64,000 nucleotides of DNA from Candidatus Merdivicinus intestinigallinarum. GTDB lineage: Bacteria > Bacillota > Clostridia > Oscillospirales > Ruminococcaceae. The first letter of the stretch is position 1, and each line of letters begins with the position of its first letter. This document shows positions 52,878-61,481 of the stretch, one piece after another. Where the stretch lies: the NCBI GenBank assembly GCA_018713335.1, contig DVOW01000012.1:1-64000 (forward strand). The letters are read 5' to 3'. A program made the position numbers and the translations under genes. Below the pieces are notes generated by a model. It was not told the origin of the DNA, made no database searches, and worked only from the letters and a program-made list of their open reading frames with translations.

Positions 52878-55375
52878 AAACGATCTATTTGGTGCCGCAC
52901 AGTCATTATGACGCAGAAGTTTTTTTGACCCGGGAAGAATATCTTCAATGGGGCTTCTCAAATCTTTTAGAGGCGTTGAAACTTCTGGAAACGGAGCCTG
53001 ATTTCCGATTTACGCTGGATCAGGTGTGCTACATCGAACCGTTTATGGAGAGGTATCCGGAATGCAGGGAAAGCGTTTTGCGGTTTATCCGGGAAAAAAG
53101 GCTTTATATTGCAGGCGGTATGTATGCAATGGCGGATATGAATATGCCTTCCGGCGAATCCCTGGCCAGACAGTACCTGAGGAGCGTTGCGTACTGCCGG
53201 GATACATTGGGCGTGGATATCAGCTTAGGCTGGACGCTGGACAGCTTTGGTTATTCCCCTCAAACGCCCCAGATCATGAGCCGCTGCGGTTTCCGGTATC
53301 ATGCCTTTGCCCGTGGCGCCGGGCCCCATACTGCGGATTTTATCTGGGTGGCCCCGGACGGCAGCGAAACGCTGTGCCATCATATGAAATTGGGGTATGG
53401 CGGGATTGGGATGGGCGAGACCCAAGAAGAATTTGACCAGAGGGTCCTGCGCCATGCAAAGATACTATCCAAATATTCGGCGACAGATGCGTTGATGATG
53501 ACGGAAGGCGGCGATCTGTCCGCGCCGGATCCCATTATCATTTCCCGGGTGAAAGGATTCAACAGTACCCATACGGACGTACAGATCCGTATTGCCACGG
53601 CCATTGAATATTTTGAGGAGCTGGAAAAGGCCCGTCCAAAACTGGAGCGTATCCATGAGGATTTGAACCCAATATTCCAGGGATGCTACACTTCCAGGAT
53701 CGAGGTAAAGAAGGGGAACCGCCGTCTGGAAGGCAAGCTGACTTCTGCGGAGGCGCTGGCGGCTTCCTCCGGCTATCCGCTTTCTCCAGATATGAAAACC
53801 GCGTGGGACAACGTATTGTTCAACCAGTTCCATGACGACATCTGCGGCTGCCATGTTGATAAAGTGTTCCAGCTGATCATGCGGCGTTACACCCAGAGCG
53901 AGGAAATTGCAGAAAACCTGAGCCAGCTGGCCGGCGAACGCTTGGCCGCATCCGCTGATACCTCCGGGGACGGGATACCGGTACTGGTATTCAATCCTCT
54001 TGGATGGGAGAGGAAAGAGGTCGTTTCCGTACAAGTAGGGGTCATGGAAAAGGGCGCGGAGGACCTCATGGTTGTGGACAGCCAGGGGCATGAAGTTCCC
54101 TGTTATTTATCTGATCCAAAGAGGTACGCAATTGGGGGACTGCGGGAAGCGGAAGTCCATTTTGTGGCCGATCTTCCTTCCATGGGATATGAAGTATATT
54201 ATGTCCGAACGCTCCAACACCGCCGTCCGGCTGTGGAACAGGACAACGAAGCGATGGATTTCGTGGAGTTGAACACGGCTGTTTTGGACAATGGGCGCGT
54301 GCGGCTGGACATCGACTATTTTACCGGCGTAATCCGGAGCATGAAACTGGCGTCCGGTAAAGAACTGATCGATCCCGAACATCCGTGGGGCTCCATGATC
54401 GTAAAAGAGCCGGACGCAGGCGATTTTTGGGAATTGAACGCGCCGTTGAAAGGCGGGATCTCCACTCCCAATGAACGGAGCCGGCCGATTTTGCAGGTGC
54501 CGGGGGCGGAATATTCCAAAGACGCCGGCGGGATCTGCGGGGTACATCAGGATGATGTGCGATGGGTGTTCACAGTACAGCGGAAATTTGGGAAAAACGC
54601 GTACCGTTCTACGATCACCATGTACCGTGATATGGAACGGATCGATGTAGACGGCGAAATCATCAACCAGGAAGAGGATGTCCGCTACTGCGCGGTATAC
54701 CCGACCTCCATGTCGGAACAGGTCCACTGCGTCAGAGGTATCCCGTTCGGCTATACGGAAACGCCTCAGGGCGAATATCCCGCTGTTGATTTCTTTGACG
54801 CAAGCGACGGCGCTAAAGGATTGACGATCTATAACACCGGCCATGCGGGGAATTGTATGCTGGACGGCGTGATGAGCCTGTCATTGCTTCGGGCCGTTTC
54901 TTATAAACACTACAGCGGAGGCGGGTTCAGCGAGGATACCGACGCTTCCGGAGGATTTGAAAAAGGCAGGACCATGAAGTTCCAGTATGCCTTTTATCCG
55001 CATGACGGAGCGTGCGATACCAGCAAAGCACTGCGGCAGGGAAGGGAATTGAATGTCAAACCCATGGTCTATAAATGTGACCATCACAAAGGAACACTCC
55101 CACAGCGCTGCTCTTTCCTCCGGGTCCGCTGCCCGGATGTCCTGGTCAGCTGCTTTAAACCAGATTCGGAAGGCTGGATCCTGCGGCTGTATGAAGGCGG
55201 CGGGCAGGATCACGAGGATGTAACGGTCCAATTGGGGTTGGACGTTCTGAAAGCTGAGGAAGTGAATTTGGTGGAACAGGCCATTCCCGCGGGGCAGATC
55301 CCGGTGGAGAACAACAGCTTCCATTTTTCGATGAAAAAGAATGAAGTAAGGACCTTCCGTATTTATCGGAAATAA
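52874..55375 (+). CDS. GH38 family alpha-mannosidase
   Basis: GH38 enzymes cut alpha-mannose from glycans, using one zinc. The 833-residue protein has the metal ligands His11 and Asp13 in VPHSHYDAEV, the nucleophile Asp123 in WTLDSFGYSPQTPQI, and a further ligand His320 in FNQFHDDICGC. A beta-rich C-terminal half follows. There is no signal peptide, so it acts in the cytoplasm on imported sugars. Codon choice is less GC-biased than that of neighbours and both flanks are AT-rich, so it may have been gained. AGGGGG precedes the ATG. No transporter is adjacent. Confidence 0.92.
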   Translation: MKTIYLVPHSHYDAEVFLTREEYLQWGFSNLLEALKLLETEPDFRFTLDQVCYIEPFMERYPECRESVLRFIREKRLYIAGGMYAMADMNMPSGESLARQYLRSVAYCRDTLGVDISLGWTLDSFGYSPQTPQIMSRCGFRYHAFARGAGPHTADFIWVAPDGSETLCHHMKLGYGGIGMGETQEEFDQRVLRHAKILSKYSATDALMMTEGGDLSAPDPIIISRVKGFNSTHTDVQIRIATAIEYFEELEKARPKLERIHEDLNPIFQGCYTSRIEVKKGNRRLEGKLTSAEALAASSGYPLSPDMKTAWDNVLFNQFHDDICGCHVDKVFQLIMRRYTQSEEIAENLSQLAGERLAASADTSGDGIPVLVFNPLGWERKEVVSVQVGVMEKGAEDLMVVDSQGHEVPCYLSDPKRYAIGGLREAEVHFVADLPSMGYEVYYVRTLQHRRPAVEQDNEAMDFVELNTAVLDNGRVRLDIDYFTGVIRSMKLASGKELIDPEHPWGSMIVKEPDAGDFWELNAPLKGGISTPNERSRPILQVPGAEYSKDAGGICGVHQDDVRWVFTVQRKFGKNAYRSTITMYRDMERIDVDGEIINQEEDVRYCAVYPTSMSEQVHCVRGIPFGYTETPQGEYPAVDFFDASDGAKGLTIYNTGHAGNCMLDGVMSLSLLRAVSYKHYSGGGFSEDTDASGGFEKGRTMKFQYAFYPHDGACDTSKALRQGRELNVKPMVYKCDHHKGTLPQRCSFLRVRCPDVLVSCFKPDSEGWILRLYEGGGQDHEDVTVQLGLDVLKAEEVNLVEQAIPAGQIPVENNSFHFSMKKNEVRTFRIYRK

Positions 55376-55433
55376 CAACAAAGGCGGCCAAAGCTGTGAT
55401 GCCTCAAAAAACAGAATAGCGCAGAGCTCCACC

Positions 55434-55467
55434 AAAAAAGCGGATATGATAAATATCCGCTTTTTTT
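55434..55467 (+). terminator. Terminator of the mannosidase gene
   Basis: AAAAAAGCGGATAT-GATAA-ATATCCGC followed by seven T, with an A-tract upstream. It may act on both strands. Confidence 0.9.
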
Positions 55468-55543
55468 ATTCCATACAGCAAAGACTGATTTTGTACATTT
55501 GATCGAAGAAACTTGGGAATTCTAAAAAATCTAACGGGAACTC

Positions 55544-55572
55544 TTGCCTTTCCTGCCGAAGCATGGTAAAAT
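55544..55572 (+). promoter_or_regulatory. Promoter of miaB
   Basis: TTGCCT at 55544-55549 and TAAAAT at 55567-55572 with a 17-base spacer, about 40 bases before the proposed TTG start. Confidence 0.6.
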
Positions 55573-55615
55573 AAAACATGTATCTGAAAATTTCGTGTTA
55601 GGCGGAGGTGCCGAT

Positions 55616-57037
55616 TTGTCCGAAAAAACCGTTGTGATGCCGCCGGAAGAAATCGCCCGGCAGAAGGGGTTCCTCTTGGAATGCGCGGAGCTTTTGAAGT
55701 CCCGTTTCGGGGATGGCCATACCCTGCTGGCCCTGGTCCACAGCTATGGCTGCCAGCAGAACACTTCCGATGGGGAAAAGCTCATGGGGATGCTGGCGGA
55801 AATGGGCTTTGGCTTTACCGAAACCCCGGCGGACGCTGATCTGATCCTTTATAATACCTGCGCCGTCCGGGAAAACGCCGAGGTGAAGGTGTTCGGCAAT
55901 GTGGGGGAGCTGTCCCATTTAAAAAGAGCCCGGCCGGAAATACTCATCGGCCTGTGCGGCTGCATGATGCAGCAAAAGCATATTGCGGAAAAAATCAAAA
56001 AAAGCTATCCCCAGGTGGATTTCGTTTTTGGCACCCACAGCCTGCCCAAATTCCCGGAAATCCTGAAGGACACCCTGCAAAACCAGAAGCGGGTCTTTCA
56101 GGTGGAGGAATCCGACGGGGTGCTGGCCGAGGGGATCCCTGTCCACCGGACCCCGGGGGTCAAGGCAAGCCTGCCCATTATGTACGGCTGCAATAATTTC
56201 TGCACCTACTGCGTGGTGCCCCTGGTCAGAGGCCGGGAACGCAGCCGGCAGCCGGAGGATGTGCTGAAGGAAGCCCGGGAAATTGCGGACGCCGGGTTTA
56301 AGGAGATCACCCTGTTGGGCCAGAACGTCAACTCCTACGGCAATGACCTGAATGGGGGACTGCGCTTCCCGGAGCTTCTGCGGAAGGTAAACGACGTCCC
56401 CGGGGATTTCTGGATCCGCTTTTTAAGCTCCCATCCCAAGGACTGCACCAAGGAGCTCATCGACACCATCGCGGACTGTGAAAAGGTCTGCAACCACATC
56501 TATCTGCCGGTGCAAAGCGGCAGCAACCGGGTCTTAAAGCTCATGAACCGGAACTACACGGTGGAATGGTATAAGGAGCTCATCGCCTACGCCAGGGAAC
56601 GGATTCCCGGGGTGATGTTTACCACCGACCTGATTGTGGGGTTCCCCGGCGAAACCGAGGAGGACTTCATGCAGACCCTGGCACTGGTCAACGAGGTGAA
56701 ATTCGCCTCCCTCTTTACCTTTATTTACTCCAAACGGGAAGGGACCCGGGCCGCCCAAATGGAGGACCCTGTCCCCAAAGAGGAAAAATCCCGGTGGTTT
56801 TCCATGCTCCTTGACGCCCAGCGGAAAATCGGGGCAGACTATTATAAGGGGTATGTGGGCCAAACCTTCCGGGTTCTCTGCGACGGCAAAAGCCCTCTGG
56901 GACTGGCGGGCCGCACGGAATTTAACGCCGTCATCGACTTCCCCGGAGAGGAACCCCTTATCGGGCGGTTTTTGCAGGTGGAAGTCACCAGTGCGGACAA
57001 GCATAACCTGACCGGCGAGATCCGGGCTGTGGAGTGA
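55616..57037 (+). CDS. miaB: tRNA-2-methylthio-N6-dimethylallyladenosine synthase MiaB
   Basis: MiaB adds a methylthio group at A37 of some tRNAs after MiaA has added the prenyl group; miaA is at 63421. The 473-residue radical-SAM enzyme has SYGCQQNTSDGEKL (first 4Fe-4S Cys), the AdoMet cluster CNNFCTYCVVP near 200, and a TRAM end. I take a TTG at 55616 as start, eight bases after GGAGG; an in-frame ATG at 55637 lacks a ribosome site. The order miaB, ylbF/ymcA-type, mutS, mutL, miaA resembles the B. subtilis order. Confidence 0.96.
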   Translation: MSEKTVVMPPEEIARQKGFLLECAELLKSRFGDGHTLLALVHSYGCQQNTSDGEKLMGMLAEMGFGFTETPADADLILYNTCAVRENAEVKVFGNVGELSHLKRARPEILIGLCGCMMQQKHIAEKIKKSYPQVDFVFGTHSLPKFPEILKDTLQNQKRVFQVEESDGVLAEGIPVHRTPGVKASLPIMYGCNNFCTYCVVPLVRGRERSRQPEDVLKEAREIADAGFKEITLLGQNVNSYGNDLNGGLRFPELLRKVNDVPGDFWIRFLSSHPKDCTKELIDTIADCEKVCNHIYLPVQSGSNRVLKLMNRNYTVEWYKELIAYARERIPGVMFTTDLIVGFPGETEEDFMQTLALVNEVKFASLFTFIYSKREGTRAAQMEDPVPKEEKSRWFSMLLDAQRKIGADYYKGYVGQTFRVLCDGKSPLGLAGRTEFNAVIDFPGEEPLIGRFLQVEVTSADKHNLTGEIRAVE

Positions 57038-57107
57038 GACGCAACCGGGAGAATTGGACGCTCCCGCTGCCATATATTTTTCAAAAAAGAAAGGCTGGTA
57101 CAAACCA

Positions 57108-57515
57108 ATGGATCTGATTCAAATGGCAAGAAATATGGGCAAGGAAATTCAGGCGACTGCCGAATACAAACGCCTTCAGGCCGCCGTTAAGGCCAACGAC
57201 GAGGACAAATCCCTCCAGGACGGCATCGGCGAGTTCAACCTCAAGCGCATGGAAATGAACCAGGAAATGCAGAAAGAGGAAAAGGACGAGAAAAAACTCC
57301 AGGCCCTCAACGAAGAACTCCAGAAGATCTACACCGACGTTATGGGCAACCCCAACATGATGGAATACAATATCGCCAAACAGGAAATGGACGAGATGAT
57401 GCAGAAGGTCAACGCCATCCTGATGATGTGCGTCAACGGCGAGGATCCCGACACCTGCGAGATCCCGGACCATAACTGCACCGGTTCCTGCGCCACCTGC
57501 GGGGGCTGCCACTAA
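57108..57515 (+). CDS. YlbF/YmcA family protein with Cys-rich tail
   Basis: The 135-residue protein is mostly helical (MDLIQMARNMGKEIQATAEY) and matches the YlbF/YmcA (Com_YlbF) family. In B. subtilis YmcA, YlbF and YaaT form a complex that affects RNase Y and binds Fe-S clusters. Its C-terminus carries a Cys run CTGSCATCGGCH, plus CVNGEDPDTCEIPDHNC just before, enough ligands for an Fe-S or zinc site. Position between miaB and mutS is the same as for ymcA in Bacillus. The start is the ATG at 57108. Confidence 0.85.
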   Translation: MDLIQMARNMGKEIQATAEYKRLQAAVKANDEDKSLQDGIGEFNLKRMEMNQEMQKEEKDEKKLQALNEELQKIYTDVMGNPNMMEYNIAKQEMDEMMQKVNAILMMCVNGEDPDTCEIPDHNCTGSCATCGGCH

Positions 57516-57619
57516 TATGCGGAAACGGCGGGCTGCTGCGGACGCGGTTGGGGCGGAATTTCCGTCCCGCCGCTTCCGGGCAGTCCGTTTTCAAAATTAC
57601 GGCCAAGGAGGAAATCACG

Positions 57620-60220
57620 TTGGGAAAGCTCTCTCCCATGATGCAGCAATATCAGGAAATCAAGTCGCAGTATCCGGATTACATTCTGTTTTACCGCCTG
57701 GGCGACTTTTATGAAATGTTTTTTGACGACGCCCTCACCGCCTCCCGGGAACTGGAGCTGACCCTCACCGGACGGGACTGCGGGCTGGAGGAACGGGCGC
57801 CCATGTGCGGCGTGCCCTACCACGCCTGCGACGTTTACCTGAAAAAGCTGGTGGAAAAAGGGTACAAGGTAGCCATCTGCGAGCAGATGGAATCCCCCTA
57901 TGAGGCCAAGGGCGTGGTCAAGCGGGAGGTTATCCGCATCACCACCCCCGGCACTATTGTGGAGGGGAGTATGCTGCCTGAAGGGGAGAACAACTACATC
58001 GCCAGCGTGTACTACGACCCCTCCGGCTACGGAGTCTGTTTTGCCGACGTCTCCACCGGCGAGGCCCGGTTCACCCAGTATACCGGTTCGGAACCGGAAC
58101 GGGGACTCATTAACGAGCTGTCCCAGTTCGCCCCCAAGGAGCTGCTTATCAATCCAGCCTTTTCGGACTGCAAGCAGGCCCGGGAGTTTGTCCAGAACCG
58201 GCTCCAGTGCGTGGTAGACCCGGTAAACGAGGAAGAATACCAGCAGAAAAAATGCGCCCGGGTGCTGTTGGAGCAGTTCGGCAAGGACCAGCTGGAAGGA
58301 TTGGAACTGCAAAAATCCCTCTTTGCCCTGTACGCCGTTTCGGCCCTGGTGTCCTATTTGCAGGAAACCCAGAAATCCGGCGCCAAACGCCTGACCACCC
58401 TGACCCGTTACAGCTCCGAGCAGTTTTTATCCATCGACTTTACCGCCCGGAAAAACCTGGAGCTGACGGAAACCCTCCGCACCCGGGAAAAACGCGGCTC
58501 CCTCCTCTGGGTCTTGGACAAAACCCGCACCGCCATGGGCAAGCGGCTCATGCGCAAATACCTGGAGCAGCCCCTGGCTTCCGTGGCCCAAATCACCAGG
58601 CGGCAGGCGGCGGTGGCGGAGCTGACCCAGAATACCATGGAACGGGCTGAACTCATTGAGGCCCTAAGCGACGTGTACGACCTGGAACGGCTGATGACAA
58701 AGGTGGTTTACGGCACTGTCAATCCCCGGGAGCTTTTGTCCCTGTCCTATACGGCTTCCAACCTGCCCCGGGTGAAGGCGGCTTCCGCCAAATTCACTTC
58801 CACCCTCCTGTCCGAGCTGCACAAACAGGTGGACCCCCTGGAAAGCATGAAAAACCTGATCGACGCCGCCATCGACCCGGAGGCCCCGGCCAACCGCAAG
58901 GACGGCGGCTACATCCGCAAGGGGTACCGGCCGGATTTGGACGAGCTGAAGGACATCCAGAAAAACGCCAAGGACTACCTGGCCCGGATCGAGGAACGGG
59001 AACGGGAAGCCACCGGCATCAAAAACTTGAAAGTCAGCTATAACCGAGTCTTCGGATATTTTATCGAGGTCACCAAATCCTTTTTGAGCCAGGTGCCGGA
59101 GCATTACATCCGCAAGCAGACCTTAGTCGGCTCGGAACGGTACATCACCGAGGAATTAAAAGAGCTGGAAAGCAAGGTGCTCTACGCCAACGACCGGATG
59201 ATCGCCATGGAATCGGAGCTTTACGAGGAAATCTGCAAGCAGGTTGCCGCCTGCCTGCCGGTCATCGAACGCACCGCCTCCGCCGTGGCCCAGCTGGACG
59301 TGCTGGCGTCCTTGGCCCAGGTGGCGGTGGACAACCACTATGTCCAGCCGGAGCTTTCCGTTAACGGGGAAATCCGCATTTTGGAGGGACGGCACCCGGT
59401 GGTGGAAACCATGTTCCCCCAGACCCCCTTTGTCCCCAACGACACCATGCTGGACAACGGCGACAACCTGATTGCCGTCATCACCGGCCCCAATATGGCG
59501 GGAAAATCCACCTATATGCGCCAGGTGGCCTTAATCTGCATTATGGCCCAGATGGGTTCCTTTGTCCCGGCCAAGGCGGCCACGGTCCCTATCCTGGACA
59601 AGGTGTTCACCCGGGTGGGGGCTTCCGACGACCTGACCGCCGGTCAATCCACTTTTATGGTGGAAATGAGCGAAGTGGCCTACATCCTCCAAAACGCCAC
59701 CCCCAACAGCCTCATCCTGCTGGACGAAATCGGCCGGGGGACCTCCACCTTTGACGGCATGAGCATCGCCAAAGCGGTGGTGGAATACATCCTGAAGGAG
59801 AAGAAGATCCACGCCAAAACCCTTTTTGCCACCCATTATCACGAGCTGACCGAGCTGGAAAACCAGTATGACGGGGTGGTGAACTACAATATTGCTGTGA
59901 AAAAGCGGGGGGACGACATTATCTTCCTGCGGAAGATCCTCCGGGGCGGCGCAGACGACAGCTACGGCATCGAGGTGGCCAAGCTGGCCGGGGTGCCGGA
60001 CAAGGTCATCAAGCGGGCAAAAGTGATCCTGACAGAGCTGGAAAAAAGCGTCCAGAAGCCCAGCCTTACCTACCACGAGGAGCCGGAAACGGAGCAGATC
60101 TCCTTTTCCGACCAGTCGGACGTCCGGGCTGCTGACGCCCTGCGGAAAATGGACGTGGACAGCATGACCCCCAGGGAAGCCCTGGAAGCCCTTTACGAGC
60201 TGAAATCCATGCTGATGTAA
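57620..60220 (+). CDS. mutS: DNA mismatch repair protein MutS
   Basis: MutS recognises mismatches and calls MutL. The 866-residue protein has the mismatch-binding F-Y-E motif at 30-32 (LGDFYEMFF), the core, clamp and connector domains, and the ATPase with Walker A GPNMAGKST near 623 and signature LLDEIGRGTSTFDGMSI. I take a TTG start at 57620, eight bases after AAGGAGG; longer readings have no support. The last 186 bases exist again at 60593-60778, beyond an AT-rich insert. The copy in frame here ends ATGCTGATGTAA. Confidence 0.97.
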   Translation: MGKLSPMMQQYQEIKSQYPDYILFYRLGDFYEMFFDDALTASRELELTLTGRDCGLEERAPMCGVPYHACDVYLKKLVEKGYKVAICEQMESPYEAKGVVKREVIRITTPGTIVEGSMLPEGENNYIASVYYDPSGYGVCFADVSTGEARFTQYTGSEPERGLINELSQFAPKELLINPAFSDCKQAREFVQNRLQCVVDPVNEEEYQQKKCARVLLEQFGKDQLEGLELQKSLFALYAVSALVSYLQETQKSGAKRLTTLTRYSSEQFLSIDFTARKNLELTETLRTREKRGSLLWVLDKTRTAMGKRLMRKYLEQPLASVAQITRRQAAVAELTQNTMERAELIEALSDVYDLERLMTKVVYGTVNPRELLSLSYTASNLPRVKAASAKFTSTLLSELHKQVDPLESMKNLIDAAIDPEAPANRKDGGYIRKGYRPDLDELKDIQKNAKDYLARIEEREREATGIKNLKVSYNRVFGYFIEVTKSFLSQVPEHYIRKQTLVGSERYITEELKELESKVLYANDRMIAMESELYEEICKQVAACLPVIERTASAVAQLDVLASLAQVAVDNHYVQPELSVNGEIRILEGRHPVVETMFPQTPFVPNDTMLDNGDNLIAVITGPNMAGKSTYMRQVALICIMAQMGSFVPAKAATVPILDKVFTRVGASDDLTAGQSTFMVEMSEVAYILQNATPNSLILLDEIGRGTSTFDGMSIAKAVVEYILKEKKIHAKTLFATHYHELTELENQYDGVVNYNIAVKKRGDDIIFLRKILRGGADDSYGIEVAKLAGVPDKVIKRAKVILTELEKSVQKPSLTYHEEPETEQISFSDQSDVRAADALRKMDVDSMTPREALEALYELKSMLM

Positions 60221-60592
60221 AAATTTATTTTAGTGATATTAAAAGAGTGAAGATTAAAGAGGAAATATATTATGGAGGATTTATACCATAATTTAGATTT
60301 TGCCAATACAATTATGTGTATATTGTTAATAACGTTGGTAATTAGCGCAATACTAGGATTTGTTTTTATGCTTAATAAGGCAAAAAAATTGGAAGAATTT
60401 TCTTTATTATTACGTGCTTAACGATAATTGGATGTTTATGTACTTACTCATGGAAAAATAATTTGAAAATTAGTATCAAGGTTAATGAAACTTTTTTGAA
60501 CAAGATGAAAGCGAAGTTGATTTAGATGATTTAGCTGACCAATTTGATGATTATTTAGATGAGCTTACCGGAAAGTAAAATCATACTTTACG
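60221..60592 (+). other. AT-rich insert between mutS copies
   Basis: The 372 bases are strongly AT-rich against a GC-rich background. They hold one small reading frame that looks decayed (60272-60578) and nothing resembling an integrase or IS. No target-site repeat was seen other than the mutS copies. The origin is unknown. Confidence 0.75.
60272..60578 (+). pseudogene. Decayed small two-span membrane protein gene
   Basis: AGAGGAAA precedes an ATG at 60272 that opens 49 codons with one hydrophobic span (TIMCILLITLVISAILGFVF). After the stop at 60419-60421 the next frame continues with a second span (IITCLTIIGCLCTYSW) and then KNNLKISIKVNETF. A further shift at a run of six T leads to an acidic end, EQDESEVDLDDLADQFDDY and ELTGK, closed by TAA at 60576-60578. 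Both shifts fit one missing base at T-rich spots, so a protein of about 102 residues once existed, or sequencing has lost two bases. Confidence 0.55.
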
Positions 60593-60778
60593 GAGCTGGA
60601 AAAAAGCGTCCAGAAACCCAGCCTCACCTACCACGAGGAGCCGGAAACGGAACAGATCTCCTTTTCCGACCAGTCGGACGTCCGGGCCGCCGACGCCCTG
60701 CGGAAAATGGACGTGGACAGCATGACCCCCAGGGAAGCCCTGGAAGCCCTTTACGAGCTGAAATCCATGCTCATGTGA

Positions 60779-60990
60779 CGCGCGTCCTGCCGCGCGCTGG
60801 ATTTGAAAACGGCGGGATGAACTGCCGTTTACAGCACAAATTCCCCGGAAGGGCGTCCAGGCATATTGTAGGGGCGCGCATTGCGCGCCCGGGTTTATGG
60901 AAAATACGAATGTAGAGGACGATGCCCGCGTCGCCCCGGGTGGTTTCTCAATCAAAAATATTTTCACGTAGTAAAAGGAGATAGGATTTT
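60779..60990. other. Gap before the small membrane protein
   Basis: No gene is seen. A GC-rich hairpin of the TGTAGG family lies at 60867-60893 (GGGCGCGC-ATT-GCGCGCCC), with the same ATT loop as the one at 21181. Confidence 0.6.
60867..60893. repeat. GC-rich hairpin, TGTAGG family
   Basis: TGTAGG leads into GGGCGCGC-ATT-GCGCGCCC. The ATT loop is shared with 21181-21209. Confidence 0.85.
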
Positions 60991-61461
60991 ATGGCAATGA
61001 ACTGGAAGCGGTTTTCCGTCTGGGGCGTTCTGTCCCTTGTTTTGCTGATGGGCGTCGCCGCCTTGTTTGCCGTCAAAGGTGTGAGGCCGGTTTCCATGGG
61101 CGGGACCGGGGAAACCACCGCGTACGCCTTTTTCCTAACCATCCTTTATATTCTGGACTGCTTTTGCCTCTGTCTCATCGGCGGGATGAAGCGCCAGCCG
61201 GCCTTTCCTGCGGCCTTGGCTGTTGTAACCGGGCTTTTGCTGGCATTCCCGGGCTTTTGGGGCGCGCCCTTTTACGGCATTATCCTGCAATTTTCCGGCG
61301 GGGAAGGGATGCTGCGGATTTTCGGCGGGGGCCTTCTGCTTTTGGGAATTTTCGGCTTTTGGGGCGGCATGGTCCTCCGGGAAAAGCGGGGCTGCGGCGT
61401 GCCGGTGCGGATGCCGCGGGTACCGTCGTTGCTGGATGAGGATGAGGACGACGAAGAGTAA
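60991..61461 (+). CDS. Small four-span membrane protein, unknown
   Basis: The 156-residue protein has about four hydrophobic spans (for example VWGVLSLVLLMGVAALFAV and IFGGGLLLLGIFGFWGGMVL) and an acidic end (SLLDEDEDDEE). No family is recognised. AAAGGAG lies 11 bases before the ATG at 60991; an ATG at 60997 is an alternative. It sits between the mutS remnant and mutL on the same strand, 20 bases before mutL, so it is probably cotranscribed with mutL. Confidence 0.65.
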   Translation: MAMNWKRFSVWGVLSLVLLMGVAALFAVKGVRPVSMGGTGETTAYAFFLTILYILDCFCLCLIGGMKRQPAFPAALAVVTGLLLAFPGFWGAPFYGIILQFSGGEGMLRIFGGGLLLLGIFGFWGGMVLREKRGCGVPVRMPRVPSLLDEDEDDEE

Positions 61462-61481
61462 TTCTGGAAAGGAGGGATTTT

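Larger units (their letters stand above)
60035..60778 (+). repeat. Direct duplication of the mutS 3' end flanking an insert
   Basis: Copy A is 60035-60220, the end of mutS; copy B is 60593-60778. They align without gaps over 186 bases with seven differences. Reading both in the mutS frame, all seven are at third codon positions and synonymous, including TAA against TGA at the stop. Copy B has no start and is a remnant. The AT-rich insert lies between. Confidence 0.95.

Noticed and set aside
52268..55600. Prophage or integrative element around the mannosidase
   Set aside because: No integrase, att repeats or phage genes are seen; only composition suggests transfer.
60559..60915. 118-residue protein over mutS copy B
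   Set aside because: It reads copy B out of the mutS frame and continues through a palindrome; no ribosome site.
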